Shown: positions 34,057-42,877 of the stretch, one piece after another
Numbering within the stretch: position 1 is the stretch's first letter
Layout of the letters: each line of letters begins with the position of its first letter
Assembly (NCBI RefSeq): GCF_011777505.1
Contig: NZ_JAATJT010000002.1
Location: forward strand, 620,001 to 684,000
DNA length: 64,000 nt
Direction: 5' to 3'
Source of the DNA: Gaetbulibacter sp. S0825
GTDB taxonomy: Bacteria; Bacteroidota; Bacteroidia; Flavobacteriales; Flavobacteriaceae
Notes under the pieces: generated by a model
Told to the model about the DNA's origin: nothing
Databases searched by the model: none
The model's input: the letters and a program-made list of their open reading frames with translations, nothing else
Program-made: the position numbers and the translations under genes

Positions 34057-36258
34057 ATGCAGATGGATAACCAACCAAAAAACATTAAGAAATTTAACAC
34101 CTTTGGAGGCGTTTTTACACCTACTTTATTAACAATTCTGGGTGTAATCATGTACCTGCGCTTAGGTTGGGTTGTAGGTAATGCTGGTTTATTAGGTGCA
34201 TGGCTTATTATTCTAATATCCTTTCTCATAACATTATGTACAGCCTTATCAATGTCTGCCATTACTACTAATATTCGTATTGGTGCTGGAGGTGCATATG
34301 CCATAGTATCTCAAGCTTTAGGTTTAGAGGTTGGTGGTAGTTTAGGTATTCCACGATATATTTCTCAGGGTTTGGCAGTTACCATGTATATTTTTGGTTT
34401 TAGAGAAGGTTGGCTAGGAATTTTCCCTGAGCATAATGCTTTTCTTGTGGACATCATTGTATTTGCATCACTTTTTACAATTGCCTATATAAGTGCTAAT
34501 CTGGCTATAAAGACACAGTTTATTATCATGGGAATTATTGTACTATCACTAATTTCTATTGTTATCGCTGCATATAATGGTTCTATGGAACAACCTTTAA
34601 GCGACTCGTTAAGTTGGGGTTCTTTTAAAGGTTCTTTAGAAAATGGGTTTAACGGAAGTAATTTTTGGATTGTATTTGCAGTTTTTTTTCCTGCTGCAAC
34701 TGGTATTATGGCTGGAGCTAATATGTCTGGAGAATTAAAAAATCCTAAGCAAAGTATTCCTACAGGAACACTTTGGGCTATTGGTGTGAGTTTTGTTATT
34801 TATATGCTGTTAGCTTTTTGGATTTCTAGAAGTGCATCAGAGGAAGAGCTACTTACAAATTACTATATCATGGTTGATAAAGCCTATATAGGGCCACTAA
34901 TTATAGCTGGTATTTTGGGCGCTACGTTTTCATCGGCTTTAGCATCTATTGTAGGTTCATCACGAATTTTATTTGCTATGGGTGAACATAAGGTCCTTCC
35001 CTATTCTACTATGCTAGCAGGAACCAGTAAAAATGGTCAACCACGAAATGCAATGATTGTTACTGGAGTATTGATTTTCTTTACTCTACTCTTGAGAAAC
35101 CTTAATGCTGTCGCTCCTTTAGTAACCCTATTTTTCTTAATTACTTATGCTATGATAAATATTGTAGTAATTATAGAACAGCGTTTAGGACTTATTAGCT
35201 ATCGTCCAATTTTTAAAATCCATAGGTGGGTACCATGGTTTGGGCTTATTTCATCCATATTTGCTATGTTTATTATTAACCCATCTGTGAGTTTAATTTC
35301 TATAGCTATTGTGTTAATGGTCTACTGGTATTTATCTCGTCAAAACCTTGAAACGCCATTTGAAGACGTACGTTCTGGACTTTTTGTATCCTTTGCCGAG
35401 TGGGCAGCAAAACACACATGGGGGATGAAAAAAATGCAACAGCGTGCTTGGAAAGCTAATCTTATGGTGCCAGTAAGAGATGTAAACGGCTTAAAAGGAA
35501 CTTTTGAATTTTTAAGAAATATTACCAACCCTAAAGGTTCAATAAAACTTTTGGGAATTGAACCTTTCACTGAGAATAGCATATTGGCAGAACAATTAGA
35601 AAGCATTTCGGCCTCGTTTAGAAATAAAGGTGTTTTTTCATCTTCTACAGTCATTCATACTAGTGAATTCTCAAAAGGTATTAATTATGGAAGTCAAGCA
35701 TTACAAGGCGCTTTCTTTAGACCAAATATCATGTTTTTAAATTTACAAGATCATGACGATTATGATAATGAACTAAAACCAGTAATGAAAGAGTCAATAC
35801 GTTTAGAGATTGGTATTCTACTCTTTAATTTGCATACCACAGCTTTATTAGGACAGCGAAACACAATAAATGTTTGGATTAGCGACCGTAAAGGAAACTG
35901 GCAGCTAGATGGCTGGGATATTGGTAATTTAGACCTTTCAATTTTAGTGGCTTATAAACTGAAGATGAACTGGAAAGCAAAAATTCGTTTAATTACTGTT
36001 GTTGATACCTCTGATGAAGAAGAAAATGCTTCAAATTTCTTGAATTCCTTAATTAATTTGGCTCGTTTGCCTGAAACATTAACCGAAGTTTATGTTGGCC
36101 AATTTAATGAGTTTGTGATGCAAGCGCCTACAGCTGATCTTAATATTTTTGGTATGCAAGATACCTTGCCTTATGATTTTATAAAGAATATGTCATCAAA
36201 AACCAATAGCAGCTGTTTATTTGTCCGCGATTCTGGACATGAAAGTATCTTGGCTTAA
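34057..36258 (+). CDS. SLC12-type cation-chloride cotransporter (APC superfamily)
   Basis: A 733-residue membrane transporter. About twelve membrane segments fill residues 20-425, opening with FGGVFTPTLLTILGVIMYLRLGWVVGNAG, which is close to the TM1 region of Na-K-Cl cotransporters. FFPAATGIMAGANMSGELKNPKQSIPTGT is another family hallmark. A C-terminal cytosolic domain of about 290 residues follows, with KMNWKAKIRLITVV and FLNSLINLARLP, as in eukaryotic SLC12 proteins. Which ions it moves is not shown by the sequence. The gene stands alone. Confidence 0.9.
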   Translation: MQMDNQPKNIKKFNTFGGVFTPTLLTILGVIMYLRLGWVVGNAGLLGAWLIILISFLITLCTALSMSAITTNIRIGAGGAYAIVSQALGLEVGGSLGIPRYISQGLAVTMYIFGFREGWLGIFPEHNAFLVDIIVFASLFTIAYISANLAIKTQFIIMGIIVLSLISIVIAAYNGSMEQPLSDSLSWGSFKGSLENGFNGSNFWIVFAVFFPAATGIMAGANMSGELKNPKQSIPTGTLWAIGVSFVIYMLLAFWISRSASEEELLTNYYIMVDKAYIGPLIIAGILGATFSSALASIVGSSRILFAMGEHKVLPYSTMLAGTSKNGQPRNAMIVTGVLIFFTLLLRNLNAVAPLVTLFFLITYAMINIVVIIEQRLGLISYRPIFKIHRWVPWFGLISSIFAMFIINPSVSLISIAIVLMVYWYLSRQNLETPFEDVRSGLFVSFAEWAAKHTWGMKKMQQRAWKANLMVPVRDVNGLKGTFEFLRNITNPKGSIKLLGIEPFTENSILAEQLESISASFRNKGVFSSSTVIHTSEFSKGINYGSQALQGAFFRPNIMFLNLQDHDDYDNELKPVMKESIRLEIGILLFNLHTTALLGQRNTINVWISDRKGNWQLDGWDIGNLDLSILVAYKLKMNWKAKIRLITVVDTSDEEENASNFLNSLINLARLPETLTEVYVGQFNEFVMQAPTADLNIFGMQDTLPYDFIKNMSSKTNSSCLFVRDSGHESILA

Positions 36259-36440
36259 CTAATAATGATTGTCAATGTCTAAAATTCACTTTTAAGAAAT
36301 TTATTCAAACATTTCATCCGAGAAATTTAAGTTATAAATCTTTTTGTCGTGCTAAGAATGTTTTTAAACAAATAAAGTTTGATTAGAAACTAGTTAGACA
36401 TAATTTAATAAAAGATTTACAACCCAAAACCTATTTGATT

Positions 36441-36713
36441 ATGGACGCAAACTTATCATTATTCAACCAAATTAATAGTTTATCGTATTGGTTTTTAGTA
36501 GAGAGCAATTACAAAAGTTCATTGGCTCTAGATGCAGAGAAAGACACGTTTTTTATTAAAATAAAAAAGGGTAAGCACAATTTATACACTTACCATATTG
36601 CCCATTTTAGCAAGAAAAATAAACGGTTTTTACATTTTGAACTCGCAGCAGTGGTAAATAGTTTACTACATATAAAGGAAACTGCAATGCGTAAGCGGTT
36701 TGAAAGTGCTTAA
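36441..36713 (+). CDS. Small protein of unknown function
   Basis: A 90-residue charged protein, rich in Lys and aromatic residues (FFIKIKKGKHNLYTYHIAHFSKKNKRFLHFELAA), with no signal or membrane segment. I do not recognise it. The ATG at 36441 is preferred over the TTG two codons upstream. It converges with the cold-shock gene, leaving eight bases between the stops. Confidence 0.6.
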   Translation: MDANLSLFNQINSLSYWFLVESNYKSSLALDAEKDTFFIKIKKGKHNLYTYHIAHFSKKNKRFLHFELAAVVNSLLHIKETAMRKRFESA

Positions 36714-36721
36714 TAAAGTAT

Positions 36722-37183
36722 TTACTTTATAAGTGTTACTTTAACTGCATTCATCCCTTTCATACCTTTTTCAAGTTCAAAGGAGACTTTGTCGTTTTCA
36801 GCAATTTCATCAACTAAACCACTTACATGGCAAAAATATTTTTCTTGGTTTTCAGAATCGATAATAAATCCAAACCCTTTTGAAGTATCGAAAAAAGAAA
36901 CCTTTCCATTTCTAACTGGGTCTATTTCTTCTCTATCGCTTTCTAAGGTTTTTGGAATACTTATTTCAATATTCTTAGCCTTTATCTTAATTTTTTTGGA
37001 AGGATCTGGTGGTGTATCGGTTAAATTACCATTGTGATCCACATAAGCAAACTCTATACCTTTTTTCCCGCTCTCTTCTTTTTCAAGCTTACGAGCTTCC
37101 ATCTTCTTTCTTTTTTCTTCACGTTTCTTTAAACGTTTTTTTTCTTTTTCACTTTTGTTAAATGTTTGCTGCGATTTTGCCAT
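36722..37183 (-). CDS. Cold-shock domain protein with basic N-terminal extension
   Basis: A 153-residue RNA-binding protein. Residues 1 to about 40 are almost entirely Lys, Glu and Arg and would form a charged helix. A linker follows, and residues about 89-153 are a cold-shock domain with GKVSFFDTSKGFGFI and EKYFCHVSGL, which hold the RNP1- and RNP2-like aromatic residues. Such long forms are common in Flavobacteriia beside short CspA proteins. It lies next to a classic short cold-shock gene but has its own promoter. Confidence 0.9.
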   Translation of the reverse strand: MAKSQQTFNKSEKEKKRLKKREEKRKKMEARKLEKEESGKKGIEFAYVDHNGNLTDTPPDPSKKIKIKAKNIEISIPKTLESDREEIDPVRNGKVSFFDTSKGFGFIIDSENQEKYFCHVSGLVDEIAENDKVSFELEKGMKGMNAVKVTLIK

Positions 37184-37226
37184 TTATATATTTAAAATGT
37201 GTTAACTAATAGTAGTCCTAATTCTT

Positions 37227-37258
37227 CAAAGATACCGTATGCATTGATATTATGCAAA
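37227..37258 (-). promoter_or_regulatory. Bacteroidota promoter of the long cold-shock gene
   Basis: On the minus strand the -7 box TATCTTTG (37234-37227) is 43 bases before the ATG, and TTTG (37258-37255) lies 20 bases further upstream. Motifs and spacing both fit the consensus. Confidence 0.5.
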
Positions 37259-37331
37259 GATTAATGCAAACATCTCTATAATTAAAGCCTACTTTATAAA
37301 TTATAATTGTTAAAAAGATAATTAAAAATAA

Positions 37332-37360
37332 AAAGCCCATCTAAAATTTAGATGGGCTTT
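37332..37360 (-). terminator. Rho-independent terminator of the short cold-shock gene
   Basis: Arms AAAGCCCATCTAAA and TTTAGATGGGCTTT form a perfect 14-base stem with a one-base centre, 22 bases past the stop of the leftward gene. Confidence 0.75.
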
Positions 37361-37382
37361 GTAACATAGTTAAGCGTATATG

Positions 37383-37574
37383 TTATAAAACTTTTACGTT
37401 TACTGCATTCAATCCTTTTTTTCCTTCTGTTAGATCAAATTCAACTTCATCGCCTTCACGAATTTCATCAATTAATCCAGAAATGTGTACAAAATGTTCT
37501 TTGTTTGAACCTTCTTCAGTTATGAATCCAAAACCTTTGGTGTCATTGAAGAATTTTACTGTTCCTTTACTCAT
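37383..37574 (-). CDS. CspA-family cold-shock protein
   Basis: A 63-residue protein that is a single cold-shock domain. MSKGTVKFFNDTKGFGFI holds the first RNA-binding motif and KEHFVHISGL the second. It acts as an RNA chaperone. The gene is short, stands alone, and has a promoter box and a strong terminator. Its 5' leader is only about 30 bases, so no long cspA-type thermosensor leader is apparent. Confidence 0.95.
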   Translation of the reverse strand: MSKGTVKFFNDTKGFGFITEEGSNKEHFVHISGLIDEIREGDEVEFDLTEGKKGLNAVNVKVL

Positions 37575-37605
37575 TATAAAATATTTAATATTACTATTTA
37601 GTTGT

Positions 37606-37613
37606 CAAAGATA
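37606..37613 (-). promoter_or_regulatory. Bacteroidota -7 promoter box of the short cold-shock gene
   Basis: On the minus strand TATCTTTG lies 31 bases before the ATG. No matching -33 TTG was seen. Confidence 0.45.
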
Positions 37614-37723
37614 GTGCCAGAAAGCTTATAAAACTATTTTTTATGGAAAAAGATTAAAAATAGTTAGTTTTTTAGCCGTTTTACAATACAAAATTTGTTT
37701 CCAGATTTTTAAAAAAAGTGCAT

Positions 37724-39382
37724 CTATTTTTTTTCTTTTTTAAACTTTCTAAAGAAAGAATCCTCATTCCATGCTGGCTTTTCTTCTGTATCGTTAATTA
37801 AATAACTATTCATAAATTGTAGCCTTACATAAGTTTTTGCAGCATCAAAATTAAACATATCATCATTTAACTCATCAGATGGTTTATGATAATGATTTTT
37901 TGTAAAATCATTAATAATAGAGTCCAAGCCAGTTTCTGACGTTTCGGTTTTTAGACCATATTTCATACGTAAGGCAGGAATACCTTCAAGCACAAAATTT
38001 AAATTATCACTTCGCACAAACCTTACTTGCTCTGGCATATGGTCAGGATCAATACGTAAGTTTAATTGTTTTGCTGATCTTTCAACTAAATTCATAATAC
38101 TACTCTGCTCTGCTCCTAATGGCTCGATCGATAGCATTGGAGCTATTAAAGTTGGCATATCCGTATTTACATTTGCTATAATCTTTTCTTGAGCAACAGG
38201 AGGATTAACAGCTAGATATTTAGAACCTAATAACCCCATTTCTTCGGCTGTAACCGCAGCAAAAATCACTGATCGCTTTGGCTTAGTTGGTAATTTACTA
38301 TATAATCTTGCTATTTCTATCATTGCGCTTATTCCAGAGGCATTGTCATGCGCACCATTATAAATAGAATCGCCATCTATTGGTCTACCAATACCAACAT
38401 GATCTAAATGTGCTGTATGGACTATATATTCATCTTTTAGCTCCTCGCCTTCTAACAATCCAAGTACATTGGCACTTTCAAATTGCTTAAGTGTTGTTAC
38501 TACCTTTCCGTTTAATTGAATAGTTTCTAATGGCTGTTTTAGAGCATTACCATTTTCACTATAGTTTTTCCAATCTTCTTCAGTAAACCCTGTAAGTTTA
38601 GATAATGATGACCAATTAAAATAGCCACCAAATTTCATATTGCCAAAATTAGATCTACCAAGGGCTGTTCCATTTGGCAATAATACACTATTAATACCTC
38701 GTTGCGACATTCTATCAAAACTTCCTTTAAAATTACCTCGCCCCCCTGGAGCTGTTACAAATAATATGCCTTGTGCTCCTAAATTGTCTAATGTTGCAAT
38801 TTTTGTATTGGTATTACTAAAGTAGGCTCTTTCACTTGCTGGTAAAGAACTAGGAGCTCCACTAAATATGGCAACAATTTTTCCTTCAACATCTAAGTTT
38901 TCAAAATCGTTAAAACCATATTCTGGTGCTTGAACACCAAAACCAGCAATCACTAAATCTGCTGAAAACTCTGTTAAAATTTCGTTGGCATTTCCTGTAA
39001 AAAAATAATCTTCACCCACTTGGAGAGTATCCTTATCATTAAGAATCATATGAGATTGTTCGTTCTTAACCACAGAGTTTCTCAACTCCAGTGTTTGATA
39101 ATATGTACTTCGCTCCTTATCTCCTATTGGTGTAATGCCAAATTCTTTATATCTATCAGCTACATATGCCATAGCCTGCTTATATTCTGATGTTCCAGGA
39201 AGTCTACCTTTTAAGCTATCATCAGCAAGCACAGCAATATGATGCCTAATATCTTCTGTATTTACAGATTCCGAAAATTCAGCTAATGCTTTATCACTTA
39301 ATAAAGATTCTTCCTTGCAACTGGTAGTAAAAATGATGCTCGCACCTAAAAAAAGATAAACGGTTTTTCTAATTAAATTCAT
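37724..39382 (-). CDS. Exported M28 family metallopeptidase
   Basis: A 552-residue peptidase with a lipoprotein signal (GASIIFTTSC). A PA-type insert domain lies at about 110-290 (VIAGFGVQAPEYGFNDF). The M28 catalytic domain follows with zinc ligands in VHTAHLDHVG, NGAHDNASG, and the TAEEMGLLGSKY base motif, then NVNTDMP. It is expected to release N-terminal amino acids from peptides outside the inner membrane. It begins 26 bases after the membrane protein gene upstream, and they may share a transcript. Confidence 0.92.
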   Translation of the reverse strand: MNLIRKTVYLFLGASIIFTTSCKEESLLSDKALAEFSESVNTEDIRHHIAVLADDSLKGRLPGTSEYKQAMAYVADRYKEFGITPIGDKERSTYYQTLELRNSVVKNEQSHMILNDKDTLQVGEDYFFTGNANEILTEFSADLVIAGFGVQAPEYGFNDFENLDVEGKIVAIFSGAPSSLPASERAYFSNTNTKIATLDNLGAQGILFVTAPGGRGNFKGSFDRMSQRGINSVLLPNGTALGRSNFGNMKFGGYFNWSSLSKLTGFTEEDWKNYSENGNALKQPLETIQLNGKVVTTLKQFESANVLGLLEGEELKDEYIVHTAHLDHVGIGRPIDGDSIYNGAHDNASGISAMIEIARLYSKLPTKPKRSVIFAAVTAEEMGLLGSKYLAVNPPVAQEKIIANVNTDMPTLIAPMLSIEPLGAEQSSIMNLVERSAKQLNLRIDPDHMPEQVRFVRSDNLNFVLEGIPALRMKYGLKTETSETGLDSIINDFTKNHYHKPSDELNDDMFNFDAAKTYVRLQFMNSYLINDTEEKPAWNEDSFFRKFKKEKK

Positions 39383-39408
39383 GGTTGGATGTTTAAATAT
39401 TAATATTA

Positions 39409-40893
39409 TTAATTCTGTATGGCTTTATCTATTAACAAATCCATTATTTGTTGAGTTTCTTTATTATTCTCTTTTTTGACTTCATAAATCATGGCATTTG
39501 GATTTGGTATTTCCAAATTTGGAGAGCCTTTATCTAACGTTTTAAACTTTTCCTGAATTACCTTTTTAATTAGAGGTATCGCGGTAGTGTATCCTAAAAA
39601 TAAGATATTTTCAAGTTTTACAGAATTAAGTAATAAATTCACCTCGTATTCACAGCCTTTATTTTTCTCAGAAAAACCACGAAGATCCATTAGCACCACA
39701 TTTGCTGTTGTTACTAATTTTTCTACAGTTATTTTCCATGTGTTATCATGACAAGACATTGGTTTTTCCTTAAATGTATTGTCTAGTTTAACGGGTTGTT
39801 TTATAAGTTTTTCAAGTTCTTTGTTTAGTTCTTCCTTATTACTTACAAAATCCAATTTCATACGACGTCTGCTATATATAATAAATATAATTGCAGCAAT
39901 GATCATTAAAAAAACAAATGGTGCAAATGGAGAGCCTGTACCAGAGTCCGCTGATGAATTTTCAAGTTGAGTGTATATTAAAAATATAAAAACAATGATA
40001 ACCGGAAACTTATGATTAAATTTTCTTTTCCAATATACTCGATAAAATGAAGGGTCTGCAACTGTAAAATACGAACCAAAGTGTTTCCAAAATTTTGCTA
40101 AACTAGAAAAAGTAAACATTGAAGTTTTACTTATTAAGAATACACGAAGAATTAAAAGCTTTAAATTAGGTCTTTTCCTAGCCTTGCTTCTTATTCTATT
40201 AATTAGGAATAAGTGAAAAATAACTGGGATAAGAAAAATTATGCCATCATCATAGTCCCCAAAAAGAAATCCTGAGAGAGCTTTTAGCAATGTACTTAAT
40301 ATCACTACTAAAGCCAATAACATATACCATCTTGTTTGAAAAATTGCAAATACCAATTTCCATATAGGTGAAACAAATCTAAATAACCCTTCTTGATAGG
40401 CTTTAAATTGATGCCTAAATCCAATAAATCGCATTATTGTCCAAATCAAGAATAAAGTCAGATATAAAAAATAAGGCAAAGCATCTAGTGGATACTCGGC
40501 GTAAATAATTAAGGCTACAATAAAATACACTAGAACAATTAAAAGGTCTAGTTTAAATTGCTGATTCATGACTTTTTTTGCATTATCAACCATTTGGTGC
40601 CGATTAAGTGAGGTGTCACTAAAATCTGATTCAGAATCTAGAACAATAAACTTAATTGTATTACTATTTTGAATTTCTGCCATTTGTAATTCTATATCTG
40701 AATCTTTTATTTTTTTGGATTTAGACATCATACCACGATTCATAACTTTCATTAAAATAAATCGTGAAAAAAGTGCAATTAATATGGCTATAAGTATAAT
40801 TACAAAGCGATTGGCTAAACCTATTTCAGGGTTTTGAGTAAAAAATATCAATGACAAATTTGGAGCCAACAAAAAAATAAATGAATTAATCAT
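39409..40893 (-). CDS. Polytopic membrane protein with possible TIR-like cytosolic domain
   Basis: A 494-residue protein that I do not recognise by name. About six to eight membrane segments are spread over residues 5-350. Two soluble stretches stand out: about 235-295 (LKLLILRVFLISKTSMFTF ... HFGSYFTVADPS) and about 350-494 (WKITVEKLVTTANVVLMDLRGFSEKN-KGCEYEVNLLL). The second has the strand then S-x-x-N-x-G-C-x-Y-E order that recalls the active-site Glu helix of TIR-like folds. This is a pattern impression only. It is the first gene upstream of the M28 peptidase on this strand. Confidence 0.7.
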   Translation of the reverse strand: MINSFIFLLAPNLSLIFFTQNPEIGLANRFVIILIAILIALFSRFILMKVMNRGMMSKSKKIKDSDIELQMAEIQNSNTIKFIVLDSESDFSDTSLNRHQMVDNAKKVMNQQFKLDLLIVLVYFIVALIIYAEYPLDALPYFLYLTLFLIWTIMRFIGFRHQFKAYQEGLFRFVSPIWKLVFAIFQTRWYMLLALVVILSTLLKALSGFLFGDYDDGIIFLIPVIFHLFLINRIRSKARKRPNLKLLILRVFLISKTSMFTFSSLAKFWKHFGSYFTVADPSFYRVYWKRKFNHKFPVIIVFIFLIYTQLENSSADSGTGSPFAPFVFLMIIAAIIFIIYSRRRMKLDFVSNKEELNKELEKLIKQPVKLDNTFKEKPMSCHDNTWKITVEKLVTTANVVLMDLRGFSEKNKGCEYEVNLLLNSVKLENILFLGYTTAIPLIKKVIQEKFKTLDKGSPNLEIPNPNAMIYEVKKENNKETQQIMDLLIDKAIQN

Positions 40894-41031
40894 GGTTGGT
40901 TTTTATTGTTAGAGGCTTTGAATATAATCAATTTATAGGCATATTTGATTAATAAATTTGTTGTATTCATTTTTTTATTAAATTCGCATTCCTTAACAAT
41001 CCAAATTCTACACATCGTTCTACTTACTGAT

Positions 41032-41039
41032 TATTTTTG
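41032..41039 (+). promoter_or_regulatory. Bacteroidota -7 promoter box of the M23-LysM gene
   Basis: TATTTTTG matches TAnnTTTG only seven bases before the ATG, which would make the mRNA nearly leaderless. Confidence 0.3.
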
Positions 41040-41046
41040 CTATTAA

Positions 41047-41955
41047 ATGAAATTAATAATCTGTATAGTTTTTGTTTTTTGTTCTTCCATTGAAGGATTT
41101 ACCCAATCTATTACTAAGTTTCCCGATTCTAAACCATTTCCGTATTCCTTAATTGAAAATGACTCTTTAAAAGAGTCTACAGGAGGAAAATCAAATGATT
41201 TAATTGACATAAAAAGTAGCCATTGGGATACAACTAAGTTTAATCCATATAAAGACGAGCTTGTTAAGTTTCCAATTCAAATAAAATTTAAAGACAGCCT
41301 ATATCGTACACCAATTCTTGATAGCATGGTAATTACTTCAAGATTTGGATGGAGAAACCGAAGAGCACATAAAGGGATTGATATAGACTTAATTACTGGA
41401 GACGATGTCGTGTCTATTTTGGATGGTGTTGTTCGTTTTGTACGATATCATTCTGGACATGGTAAAGTTGTTATAGTACGTCATTATAATGGTTTAGAAA
41501 CTGTCTATGCACACTTGTCTTCGTTTGCAGTAAAAGTAAATGATTCTGTAAAGCGAGGTCAAGTATTAGGAAAAGGTGGTGCAACTGGTAATGCACGTGG
41601 TAGCCATTTGCATCTCGTTGTTAATTATAAAGGTGTAGCCATAAATCCAGAATATTTATTTGATTTTAGTGGTACCAATAAAATTAGGTCCAATGAATTA
41701 TGGGTTACCCAACGTTGGACAGCTCCATATTATCATAGTTCAAAACAAAAAACTAAGCTGGAATTACTTCAGACTGAAGAAGAAGCTATTGCAAGTCTAA
41801 CAAAAGAAAAGCAAATCTATATTGTTAAACGTGGCGATACATTATCACGTATTTCCAGACGTAACAATGTATCCATTAGGGCTATTTGTGTAGCTAATAA
41901 TATAAAAAGTACGAGTGTTTTAAAAGTAGGACAGAAACTTGTACTTGAGATGTAG
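41047..41955 (+). CDS. Exported M23 peptidase with C-terminal LysM domain
   Basis: A 302-residue cell-wall protein with a signal peptide (about 1-19). The M23 domain (about 98-210) has ITSRFGWRNRRAHKGIDIDL with the first His and Asp zinc ligands and GSHLHLVV with the H-x-H motif. The C terminus is a LysM domain (about 257-301): YIVKRGDTLSRISRRNNVS and LKVGQKLVL. All catalytic ligands are present, so it is probably an active peptidoglycan endopeptidase bound to the cell wall. It converges with the EamA transporter gene. Confidence 0.94.
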   Translation: MKLIICIVFVFCSSIEGFTQSITKFPDSKPFPYSLIENDSLKESTGGKSNDLIDIKSSHWDTTKFNPYKDELVKFPIQIKFKDSLYRTPILDSMVITSRFGWRNRRAHKGIDIDLITGDDVVSILDGVVRFVRYHSGHGKVVIVRHYNGLETVYAHLSSFAVKVNDSVKRGQVLGKGGATGNARGSHLHLVVNYKGVAINPEYLFDFSGTNKIRSNELWVTQRWTAPYYHSSKQKTKLELLQTEEEAIASLTKEKQIYIVKRGDTLSRISRRNNVSIRAICVANNIKSTSVLKVGQKLVLEM

Positions 41956-41962
41956 TTGTAAA

Positions 41963-42877
41963 CTATCGTCCAGTTATTCGTGGCCTAATAATTCTTTTAG
42001 TATTTATAAAATAGACTCCTGTTAATAACACTATAGCTGCAATTATTGATTGACCTGTTATTTGTTCATCTAGAATATACCATCCAAGTAGCAATGCAAT
42101 TATTGGATTAACATAAGCCGAAGTAGCTACTTTTTCGGCTGATACTTTTTTAAGCAAATAATTAAATGCAGTAAATGCTACGATACCTCCAAATATTATT
42201 AATAAAAACATTGATATTTGTGTAGAACTATTCCATTTTAAAGGAGACAACCATTCTTCTCCCAATAACGCACTAAAAATCAATAATAATAGTCCACCTG
42301 AAACCATTTGATAACCTGTAGATATTAAATATTTACTTGGCAATTGTGCTTTAGCTACAAAAATACTTCCATAACTCCAGCTCACCACACAAGTAAAAAT
42401 CATGATAATACTAAAAATACTTTCCTTATCTGCTGTAATACCCTTTTGACTAACTAAAAGATATATTCCCACAACTCCTAGTAAAACCCCAATAACAGAC
42501 ATTATCTTAATTTTTTTACCATCAATCAATCGCATTAGTACAAGTATAATAAGTGGCTGTGTAGAAGCCTCTAATGCAGCAAAACCACTATCTACATATT
42601 TTAATGCCCAAACAAATACGCCATTGCCGTAAGTAAGAAATAAGAAGCCAGCAATAATTGAATTTATAAGCTGACGTTTATTGATTGCTAAACTATGACC
42701 TAATAGTTTGGCTGTTAAAAAAATGAGTAGTCCAGCTACTGTAAATCTTATGGAAGCCAAATAAAGTGGCGAAATTTCCGATACAGCAATTTTATTAAGT
42801 AAATAAGTTGAGCCCCAAATTACATAAATAGCAAAAAAAGCTAATACAATTAGTACCGTATCACGTGATTTTTGCAT
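41963..42877 (-). CDS. EamA-family (drug/metabolite) transporter
   Basis: A 304-residue inner-membrane protein with ten membrane segments in two five-helix EamA repeats. The first starts FAIYVIWGSTYLLNKIAV and the second near CVVSWSYGSIFVAKAQL. The family exports or takes up small metabolites such as amino acids; the substrate cannot be read from sequence. Its start is next to the stop of the large BNR-repeat protein gene, so it is likely in one operon with it. Confidence 0.92.
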   Translation of the reverse strand: MQKSRDTVLIVLAFFAIYVIWGSTYLLNKIAVSEISPLYLASIRFTVAGLLIFLTAKLLGHSLAINKRQLINSIIAGFLFLTYGNGVFVWALKYVDSGFAALEASTQPLIILVLMRLIDGKKIKIMSVIGVLLGVVGIYLLVSQKGITADKESIFSIIMIFTCVVSWSYGSIFVAKAQLPSKYLISTGYQMVSGGLLLLIFSALLGEEWLSPLKWNSSTQISMFLLIIFGGIVAFTAFNYLLKKVSAEKVATSAYVNPIIALLLGWYILDEQITGQSIIAAIVLLTGVYFINTKRIIRPRITGR

